Shown here piece after piece: positions 23,553 to 29,858 of a stretch of DNA of 37,870 nucleotides. The stretch comes from an uncultured Eggerthellaceae bacterium. Its GTDB lineage: Bacteria; Actinomycetota; Coriobacteriia; Coriobacteriales; Eggerthellaceae. The notes beneath the pieces were generated by a model. That model was not told the origin of the DNA. It did not search any database and worked only from the letters and a program-made list of their open reading frames with translations. Location: assembly GCA_947565915.1 (NCBI GenBank), contig CANOHY010000020.1:1-37870 (forward strand). The letters run 5' to 3'. Position 1 is the first letter of the stretch. The number at the start of each line of letters is the position of its first letter. The position numbers and the translations under genes are program-made.

Positions 23553-24238
23553 GGAAGACGCCCTTTCACGGTGCGGGGGATGCCCGCAACGACCTCTGCC
23601 ACTGCATCGAACTCGTGTGCAAGCGCGCAATTGAGCGTGCCTACGAGCTCTCGATAGACAGCCGTGCCCCCTTCGAAGCGCGCCACATCGCCGCTTCCCA
23701 CCTCATTCGTGACCACGATGAAGCGGTCACATTGCCGGCGAACGTTTTCGATCCCAGCATGCAGCCGGCTGAAGGCGTCGCGCGGATCGAGCAGCGAGCC
23801 ATCTTCGGAAAACAGCACGTTGGCCACTAGGTTGCCGACGCACTCCAAAAGCACGACGGAATGGGACGACCCATCTACTGCGGCAGGTGCGGCAGAAACG
23901 GGTTGCGCATCTGTCGCGGCGGGCGCGGCAGGAGCGGGTCGCGCATCTGTCGCAAGTTCCCCACGAGCGGCATGCTCCGCATCGCCGCCACACTTCACAT
24001 CGCCCGCTAGAACGACCTCGGTCAGGTCGGAATACGACTCGATGGTGATGAAGCCCTTTCCCGCACGCATGCGACGGTGGCGAAGCAGCCGTCGCTGGCC
24101 TTCTTCGCCAAAAGGTCTCATGGTCGCCAAGTAATAGCGCAAGCCTGCCGCATGCAGCGCCAGCTGTTCTGCATAGGCGCTTTTCCCGCACGAGGCGCCG
24201 CCGGTCACAAGCACGGTTTTGGGCAAGGCGTCAGTCAA
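23549..24238 (-). CDS. cobU: Adenosylcobinamide kinase / guanylyltransferase CobU (atypical)
   Basis: About 229 aa. VLVTGGASCGKSAYAEQLAL is the P-loop, YYLATMRPFGEEGQRRLLRHR then FITIE carries the His that receives GMP in CobU, VLLECVGNLVANVLF is the LxDCLTxWLxN strand, and VVTNEVGSG the NEVGxG motif. The usual VP after GxG is replaced by DVARFEGG. An Ala/Pro-rich insert made of two 12-residue repeats lies between the two halves, making it longer than the usual 180 aa. The enzyme phosphorylates adenosylcobinamide and activates it with GTP. The best start is TTG 24238, overlapping the cobT stop; an in-frame ATG at 24259 lies deeper in cobT. Confidence 0.85.
   Translation of the reverse strand: MTDALPKTVLVTGGASCGKSAYAEQLALHAAGLRYYLATMRPFGEEGQRRLLRHRRMRAGKGFITIESYSDLTEVVLAGDVKCGGDAEHAARGELATDARPAPAAPAATDAQPVSAAPAAVDGSSHSVVLLECVGNLVANVLFSEDGSLLDPRDAFSRLHAGIENVRRQCDRFIVVTNEVGSGDVARFEGGTAVYRELVGTLNCALAHEFDAVAEVVAGIPRTVKGRLP
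23886..23957. repeat. 36-bp tandem duplication inside cobU
   Basis: Units 23886-23921 and 23922-23957 are nearly identical and encode the Ala/Pro-rich 12-residue repeats (ATDARPAPAAPA, ATDAQPVSAAPA) of the CobU insert. Confidence 0.75.
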
Positions 24239-25292
24239 CGAGGTCCACCTCGTAAGCATCGACGCCGATGGCCTCGAACGACATGCCGTCATATACGGTT
24301 AGGGCCATATCCAGAAGAGGCATCAGGCATACGGCACCCGTGCCCTCGCCCAAGCGCATGCCGGCATATATGAGCGGGCGCACCTGCAGCGCATCGAGGA
24401 TGGCTTGGCCGGCGGCTTCCGCAGAAACATGCGAGGCGAGGATGGCCGACGCGCAGTTGGGACACAGACGCACCGCCGCCAAGGCGGCAACGGCGCTGAT
24501 GAACCCATCGATGATGATGGGCACGCGATAGAGGGCGCCGCCCAGATAGGCACCCACCATGCCGGCAAGATCGAATCCGCCCACCTTGGCCACGACATCG
24601 AAGGCGTCTGATGGGTCGGGGTCGTTCACGGCGATTGCGCGCTCGATCGCGTCGACTTTGCGCGCCAGCCCCTCATCCGACAACCCAGCACCCTTGCCGG
24701 TCATCTTCGCAGGCGACTGACCCAACAAGACCGATGCGACCGCACTTGAGGTGGTGGTGTTGCCGATGCCCATCTCGCCTGTGGCGATAATGCTGTAGCC
24801 CTCTTCCTTCAGCTCGCGCACGAGGTCGATGCCCGTTTGAATTGCCTGCAAGCACTGCTCGGGCGTCATCGCCGGGCCTTGCGTCATGTTGGCCGTGCCT
24901 TGTGCGATCTTGCGGTCGAGCACCCCTTCGTAGGCCTGGTCGGACGCTATGCCCACATCAACAGGGAAAACGTCGGCACCGGTCACAGATGCCATGCGGC
25001 ACACCGATGAGACCTTCTTGCCCATATTGGCCGACACGATGGCTGTGACCTCCTGGCCGGTTTGCGTGACGCCCTCCGCGACCACGCCGTTGTCGGCACA
25101 GAACGCAAGAACGGCCTTCTTTTTCAAGGAAACGTCTTCGCTTCCCGTGAGGGCCGCAATCTGGATGATGGCGTCTTCGAGCGCACCCAGGCTGCCGATG
25201 GGCTTGCCCACATTGTTCCATTTGTCGAGCGCCCGCTTACCGGCCTCGGCATCGAGGGTTTTCATCTGGTCGTTCAGTTGCGCGAAATCCAT
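24231..25292 (-). CDS. cobT: Nicotinate-nucleotide--dimethylbenzimidazole phosphoribosyltransferase
   Basis: A 353-aa enzyme that activates the lower-ligand base (5,6-dimethylbenzimidazole or another benzimidazole or purine) to alpha-ribazole phosphate. Diagnostic stretches are KWNNVGKPIGSLG, CADNGVVAEGVTQT, IIATGEMGIGNTTTSSAV, VGGFDLAGMVGAYLGGA and, near the end, GMRLGEGTGAV with the catalytic Glu. The length is normal. AAGGAG sits 5 bases before ATG 25292. A 128-base gap with a strong hairpin separates it from the nitrilase gene, the largest gap within the operon. Confidence 0.96.
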   Translation of the reverse strand: MDFAQLNDQMKTLDAEAGKRALDKWNNVGKPIGSLGALEDAIIQIAALTGSEDVSLKKKAVLAFCADNGVVAEGVTQTGQEVTAIVSANMGKKVSSVCRMASVTGADVFPVDVGIASDQAYEGVLDRKIAQGTANMTQGPAMTPEQCLQAIQTGIDLVRELKEEGYSIIATGEMGIGNTTTSSAVASVLLGQSPAKMTGKGAGLSDEGLARKVDAIERAIAVNDPDPSDAFDVVAKVGGFDLAGMVGAYLGGALYRVPIIIDGFISAVAALAAVRLCPNCASAILASHVSAEAAGQAILDALQVRPLIYAGMRLGEGTGAVCLMPLLDMALTVYDGMSFEAIGVDAYEVDLVD

Positions 25293-25348
25293 GCGAGCTC
25301 CTTGCTGACGATTCTCGACGGCTGGGAATCTGATGACGACCCCGCTCA

Positions 25349-25392
25349 GGGAAAAGAGCGCCCTTCCGCAGAGGCCGAAACGCACTCTTCCC
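25349..25392 (-). promoter_or_regulatory. Hairpin in the cobT leader
   Basis: On the minus strand GGGAAGAGTGCG (25392-25381) pairs with GCGCTCTTTTCCC (25361-25349), 11 of 12 pairs, within the nitrilase-cobT gap. It lacks the cobalamin-riboswitch core, so it is probably an mRNA processing or stability element or a partial terminator. Confidence 0.35.
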
Positions 25393-25420
25393 GCCAGCCC
25401 TGTTTCTTTGCCTCATTCCA

Positions 25421-26239
25421 TTATGAGTAAAGTTCGGGGCGACGGCGATCAAAATAGGAAATACCCCGCATGCCCCTGCCTCCGTTTCCGTCGTCTGCTT
25501 CCCCGCCGTCGCGATCGCGCGGCAAATCGGCGTCGAGCTCGACCGTGAGCACGTCGTCGACTGGCGAAGCAAGGCTTCCCATCAGCTTTCCGCAGGCATC
25601 GTAGATAGCACAGCCGCCACCGCCTTCGCCCAGGGGCTTCAACGCATTGCAGGCCACGACGTACATGCCGTTGTCATGGGCACGCGCAGGCAGATAGGTT
25701 GCCCAGCTCTCGAGCCGGAGCTCACCGGAAAGAGGGCTCGCAAAAGGAGCCAGCAACACCTCGGCACCCTTTGCGCGCAGCGTGCCTGCGATATCGGGGA
25801 TGCAGCATTCCCAACAGAGGCTGACGCCCAAGCAGGCATCGGGCACCTGCACGGCATCGATGCTGCCCCCCGCCGCGAAATGGCCGACCTCTGTTTTCCC
25901 CAAATGGGTTTTCCGATAGATGAACCGCACATCGCCTGCGCAGACGACCTGCGTGACGTAGGGCAGCCCCTCGCCCTGCTCGATCAGCCCGAACGAGAGC
26001 ACGACCCCCTGTTCGGCAGCGAAGCGCCCAAGACGCTTTACGCAGGGATGCTCGAGCCCTTCAGCCAACTCGCTTGAACGGGAAGCGTCATAGCCGGTAA
26101 GGCATGCCTCCGGAAAGCCGATGATGCGCGCGCCCTCGTCTATCGCACGAAACGCGAGCGCAACGACCTTCTCGCAATTTTGCGCCACGTCTCCCAACTC
26201 CGAGCGCATTTGGACCGCGCTTGCCCTCAGCGCCCTCAT
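25421..26239 (-). CDS. Carbon-nitrogen hydrolase (nitrilase superfamily)
   Basis: A 272-aa protein with the complete Glu-Lys-Cys triad: IIGFPEACLTGY (Glu), YRKTHLGKTE (Lys) and VSLCWECCIPD (Cys), in the usual order and spacing. It also has PFASPLSG and the AHDNGMYVVACNA strand. Members hydrolyse amides, nitriles or carbamoyl groups. Here it lies between the corrinoid ABC transporter genes and cobT, with its start overlapping the ATPase stop by 4 bases (ATGA), so it is surely co-expressed with them. A role in trimming an amide of imported corrinoids or in lower-ligand salvage is plausible but unproven. The C-terminal 30 residues are charged and variable. Confidence 0.88.
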   Translation of the reverse strand: MRALRASAVQMRSELGDVAQNCEKVVALAFRAIDEGARIIGFPEACLTGYDASRSSELAEGLEHPCVKRLGRFAAEQGVVLSFGLIEQGEGLPYVTQVVCAGDVRFIYRKTHLGKTEVGHFAAGGSIDAVQVPDACLGVSLCWECCIPDIAGTLRAKGAEVLLAPFASPLSGELRLESWATYLPARAHDNGMYVVACNALKPLGEGGGGCAIYDACGKLMGSLASPVDDVLTVELDADLPRDRDGGEADDGNGGRGMRGISYFDRRRPELYS

Positions 26240-27447
26240 GGCATACGTCCCCATATCGCAGAAAGATCATCCGCTTGCGTGTGCTGCACGAGCTTCCCCT
26301 GATCCCTCGCCGCCTCAAGCAATTGCACCATGCCCCTATTCGTGTCGCCGATGTCCACGCCGGCATCGATGACCCACTCGACGCGCCCGATGGCATCGAG
26401 CGCAGCCTCGATGGTCGCCTGAGAAAGCGGCTCGAATGGCCGTTGCGCAATCACCTGCACCGCTAGTAGCCGTGCCAGCTGGTAGTCGATGTCGTTTTCG
26501 TACAACGGACCGGCCGCAAACGGCACGCCCGCGGTGCGCAGGGCGCGAAACACCGGAATGCCGCTGCCGGAAGACGACAGGACCAATGCGCGCGCCTCCC
26601 CTTCCACACGCGGCAGCTCGATGCTGCCGAACAGCGTGTCGAAAAATCCGTTATTCAAATCGTAGAGCTCACGGATGCGCTCTTCGCTGAAAACCTCGTC
26701 GGGTGTGCCCTGCATGAAGAGGGTATCGCCCTTGATGCAGGCTATCTTGTCGGATATCTTCATCGCGAGGTCGATCTCGTGAAGCGCCATGATAACGGTG
26801 ATGCCGTTTTGCTTGGCCATGCTGCGCAAGATGCTGAGCAGCTCCAGCTTGTGATGGATGTCCAAAAAAGACGTAGGCTCGTCAAGGACGATGATCTCAG
26901 GCTCTTGGCAGATTGCCCGCGCAAGAAGGATGCGCTGGCGCTGGCCGTCGGAAATGGCGGTGAAATCGTTGTTCCCCAGTTCGAGGGTGTGCGTCATGGC
27001 CATGGCACGCTCGACCTTCTGCTCGTCCTCCTCGGTGAGCATGCCGAGCTTTCCCGTGTAGGGATAACGCCCCGTTGCAACTATGTCGTAGCAGGTCATC
27101 AGCTCGGGTTTGAGCCGCTCGGTCAGAACGACCGCCATGCGCGTGGCCAAATCGTGATAGGAGATGCGCTCGATGTCTTGTCCGTCGAACATCACGCGCC
27201 CGCCGAGAGGCTTGAGCTGGCGGGTGATGGTTTTCAGGATGGTCGACTTGCCGGCGCCGTTCGGCCCGATGAGCGTGAGAATCTCGCCCCGCGCGACCTC
27301 GATGTCGATGTCGCGGATCAGGACGTTTTTCGGTGCATAGCCAACAGAGAGGCCCTCAAGGGAGAAATAGGGCGTGCCCTTCGCTGTGCCTGTCGCCGCG
27401 CTTTCCACTCGGCCCGATCGACCTTCGGCAACCACAGTCTCATCCAT
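26236..27447 (-). CDS. Corrinoid/iron-type ABC transporter ATPase with C-terminal extension
   Basis: A 403-aa protein. Residues 27-265 form an ABC ATPase: Walker A GPNGAGKST (61-69), variant signature SDGQRQR (166-172), Walker B IIVLDEP, switch His in ALHEID. The Q-loop position reads VVLTER rather than VxQ, seen in a subgroup of haem/corrinoid importers. Residues 275-403 are an extra alpha/beta domain (ALVLSSSGSGIPVFRALRTAG, GPLYENDIDYQLARLLAVQV, PFEPLS), a type I have seen on some BtuD-like ATPases, perhaps regulatory. It works with the adjacent permease and binding protein to import corrinoids. ATG 27447 lies 3 bases after the permease stop. Confidence 0.88.
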   Translation of the reverse strand: MDETVVAEGRSGRVESAATGTAKGTPYFSLEGLSVGYAPKNVLIRDIDIEVARGEILTLIGPNGAGKSTILKTITRQLKPLGGRVMFDGQDIERISYHDLATRMAVVLTERLKPELMTCYDIVATGRYPYTGKLGMLTEEDEQKVERAMAMTHTLELGNNDFTAISDGQRQRILLARAICQEPEIIVLDEPTSFLDIHHKLELLSILRSMAKQNGITVIMALHEIDLAMKISDKIACIKGDTLFMQGTPDEVFSEERIRELYDLNNGFFDTLFGSIELPRVEGEARALVLSSSGSGIPVFRALRTAGVPFAAGPLYENDIDYQLARLLAVQVIAQRPFEPLSQATIEAALDAIGRVEWVIDAGVDIGDTNRGMVQLLEAARDQGKLVQHTQADDLSAIWGRMP

Positions 27448-27450
27448 GCG

Positions 27451-28536
27451 CTACCCCCTCTTCTTCTTGGAGGTGAGCATCATGAAAATGACCACGGGCG
27501 CACCGAAGATGGCGGTGACGGTGGAGATGTTCAGCTCCGTGGGGGCGAAGGCGACACGGGCGATGAGGTCGCACATCATGCAGAAGACCGAACCGCCCAA
27601 AAACGTGGCCGGTATGACCACGAGCGGCTTCGATACGCCAAGGGCACGCTTCATGAGGAACGGCACGGCGATCCCCAAAAACGATATGGGCCCGGCAAAG
27701 GCAGTGACCGTCGCCGACAGGATGCTCGAGAGCAGGATGAGCGCCGTGCGGAACAGCTTGACGTTCACGCCCATGCTCTGCGCGTACGCCTCGCCCAGCT
27801 GATAAGCGCCGATCGGCTTCGAGAGGATCATGGCCAAGATGAACCCGATGGCCACGATCACCGTTGCGATGTATACATTATCCCAGTTCATGCCTGAGAA
27901 ACTGCCAAGAGACCAACCATGCAGGTTCACGATGTCGGAGTCTTCGGCGAAGGTGATGAGGAAGTCGGTTATGGCCGAGCAGATGTAGCCGATCATGATG
28001 CCGGCCACCAACAGCACCGCCATGTTGTCGATGCGCTTGGAGATGAGCAGTATGAAAGCAGTGGAGATGAGCGCGCCGATAAATGCGGCAACGATCAGAA
28101 CATAGGAGGAAACGGAGCTCATGCGCTGCAGCAGCACGATCATGGTGAGCGCAACGGCCATCTTCGCGCCATGCGAGATGCCCAATACGAAGGGGCCTGC
28201 GATGGGGTTTTGGAAAAACGTCTGGAGCAGATAGCCTGAAACCGCAAGCGCGCCTCCCAAAATGAGCGCCATGAGCAGCCGCGGAAGCCGAATGAGCCAC
28301 ACGATGTTAGAGGCATCGACATTCGAGGAATCGCCCATGAGAATGCCGATAAGGTCTGGAACGGAAATGTGCACGCTTCCGGTGTTCACGTTGATGACGA
28401 GGATCACCGCCATGGCCACCAACATGGCGACGAAGATCGCCGTGCAGCGGGCACGGCGCTTCAGGTTCTTAGCATGGAAGGTGCCCGCCTCTGCAGACAC
28501 CTTCCCTTTCCGTGCTTCCTGGCTGGTTGCGCTCAC
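27451..28536 (-). CDS. FecCD/BtuC-type ABC permease
   Basis: A 361-aa permease with about nine or ten transmembrane helices. RLPRLLMALILGGALAVSGYLLQTFFQNPIAGPFVLGIS is the typical FecCD start, GWSLGSFSGMNWDNV and AYAQSMGVNVKLFR contain the ATPase-coupling loops, and AFAGPISFLGIAVPFLMK is the conserved hairpin. Substrate classes are cobalamin, haem and siderophores; the riboswitch and the downstream cob genes favour corrinoids. The start is GTG 28536, directly after the binding-protein stop codon (TAAGTG), with GAGAAGG 8 bases upstream. The N-terminus carries 30 extra polar residues before the first helix. Confidence 0.92.
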   Translation of the reverse strand: MSATSQEARKGKVSAEAGTFHAKNLKRRARCTAIFVAMLVAMAVILVINVNTGSVHISVPDLIGILMGDSSNVDASNIVWLIRLPRLLMALILGGALAVSGYLLQTFFQNPIAGPFVLGISHGAKMAVALTMIVLLQRMSSVSSYVLIVAAFIGALISTAFILLISKRIDNMAVLLVAGIMIGYICSAITDFLITFAEDSDIVNLHGWSLGSFSGMNWDNVYIATVIVAIGFILAMILSKPIGAYQLGEAYAQSMGVNVKLFRTALILLSSILSATVTAFAGPISFLGIAVPFLMKRALGVSKPLVVIPATFLGGSVFCMMCDLIARVAFAPTELNISTVTAIFGAPVVIFMMLTSKKKRG

Positions 28537-29841
28537 TTACGAGACCTTCTCGAAAAACACCATCTTGTCCTCGTCGCAGTCGTGCACGAGTTCGTGGAAG
28601 TCCGAGATCATCTCGGCTATCTTGTCGGTTGCCTGGAACATATCCTTATGGGTGGTCCACACATTGCCCTCTTTCACGGCTTTGTAGTCGGCGAACGTAG
28701 GGCTTTTCTCGATCAGGTCGTCCACGCTTTCGATGGCATCGACGATGGCGCCGTTGTATACGAGATAGTCGGAATTGACGGCCGTCGCATAGAACTGCTC
28801 CATGGTCATGTTCACCGTGGTGCCTTTGCCGTTGTCCTCCAAATCGTTGAAGGCATACACGCCACCGCCCAAATCGATGCTCTGGGCAATGTAGTCGCCT
28901 GCGCGGCGCACGACGACCGACCCATCCGTCCCGACCGAGAAGAAAGTGACGGTCTTCCCGGTATTGGGCTCATCGGCATACGACACGATGGTATCGACCT
29001 TGTCGTTGAAATATTTGTCGGCCTCGTCCTCCCTGTTCCACATGGCGCCATAGAGCTTGATCCATTCAAGCCGGCCAAGCGGGTTCGTCTCATAGCTCGA
29101 GCGCTCGATGAACACCGGTATGCCGAGGTCTTCCTCCATTTCCATGACCTCAGGGGTATGCAGGATCATCGTGGACTGCAGCGCCATGTCGGCACCGTTA
29201 TCCACAAGCATCTCGTAATCGGGCGCACTGTATTTTCCCGCAAAGGCCAGCTTGCCCGCGTCGAACGCATTGCGGGGCGCCTCTATCTCCCAACCGGATT
29301 TATCCGTGCCGGTCATGGTTATGCTGTCGAGCTCGCCGATGGCGTCCACGAGCGCAATCGCAGATGTCGCGCACAGATACACCTGGTCGAGCGGCTGCTG
29401 CAGCACGCGCGTTTCCTCAGGCAAGTTCTCCGGCACGCGTGCACCCTCAGGAACTACCAGATAAATCGCAGGGTCGTCCTCGATCGTGATGGCCTTATAC
29501 CCTCCGTCATAGTAATAGACGTCAAAGAGCTCGGCATAGTCCAGATCCATCGCATCCTCAAAGACGAGGCCATCGAACTTGGGCGCACGCGAGGCCGGGT
29601 CCGCATCTTCCGCAGCCGTTGTGCCTTGCGAGCACCCTGCAAGACAAAGCGTGGCAAAGAGGGAAACTGCAGCGAACAGGGAGAAGATGAGCGCTGCCGG
29701 CCATCGCACGCCCTTCAGGGCTGCCCGTCGAGAAGCCGAAGAGGGTGCGCAGGCCGCAAAGGCCTGCGGGGCCGCTGGAGCCGCTGAAGTCCGAAGGCCC
29801 TTGGCGACCGAAAACGTGCTCTGCCTATCAAAGAATCGCAT
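28537..29841 (-). CDS. Corrinoid-type ABC substrate-binding lipoprotein
   Basis: A 434-aa lipoprotein with an unusually long n-region (44 residues rich in Ala and Arg), then helix PAALIFSLFAAVSLFATL and lipobox LAGC (Cys 70). The mature protein is a two-lobe type III binding protein: FDVYYYDGGYKAITIEDDPAIYLVVPEG and QPLDQVYLCATSAIALVDAIGELDSITMTG in the first lobe, the backbone helix GRLEWIKLYGAMWNREDEADKYF, and a second lobe with GKTVTFFSVGTDGSVVVRRAGDYIAQ. The first lobe is clearly related to the C-terminus of the 982-aa protein just upstream. It would hand corrinoid to the permease. AGGGAAGG precedes ATG 29841; an internal GTG at codon 45 would give a shorter signal but has no proper ribosome site. 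Confidence 0.88.
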   Translation of the reverse strand: MRFFDRQSTFSVAKGLRTSAAPAAPQAFAACAPSSASRRAALKGVRWPAALIFSLFAAVSLFATLCLAGCSQGTTAAEDADPASRAPKFDGLVFEDAMDLDYAELFDVYYYDGGYKAITIEDDPAIYLVVPEGARVPENLPEETRVLQQPLDQVYLCATSAIALVDAIGELDSITMTGTDKSGWEIEAPRNAFDAGKLAFAGKYSAPDYEMLVDNGADMALQSTMILHTPEVMEMEEDLGIPVFIERSSYETNPLGRLEWIKLYGAMWNREDEADKYFNDKVDTIVSYADEPNTGKTVTFFSVGTDGSVVVRRAGDYIAQSIDLGGGVYAFNDLEDNGKGTTVNMTMEQFYATAVNSDYLVYNGAIVDAIESVDDLIEKSPTFADYKAVKEGNVWTTHKDMFQATDKIAEMISDFHELVHDCDEDKMVFFEKVS

Positions 29842-29858
29842 GACTACCTTCCCTGAAG

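Noticed and set aside
23886..23957. Tandem repeat considered as a CRISPR or regulatory array
   Set aside because: Only two units, in frame inside cobU, with no spacers; it is coding repeat expansion. No CRISPR array is seen anywhere in the window.
25293..25420. Second cobalamin riboswitch before cobT
   Set aside because: The gap has a hairpin, but none of the conserved core (GGTG..AATCC, ACTGT) found at 33022-33064.
26460..27900. Plus-strand frame of about 370 codons opposite the ATPase and permease
   Set aside because: Antisense to genes with full ABC motifs.
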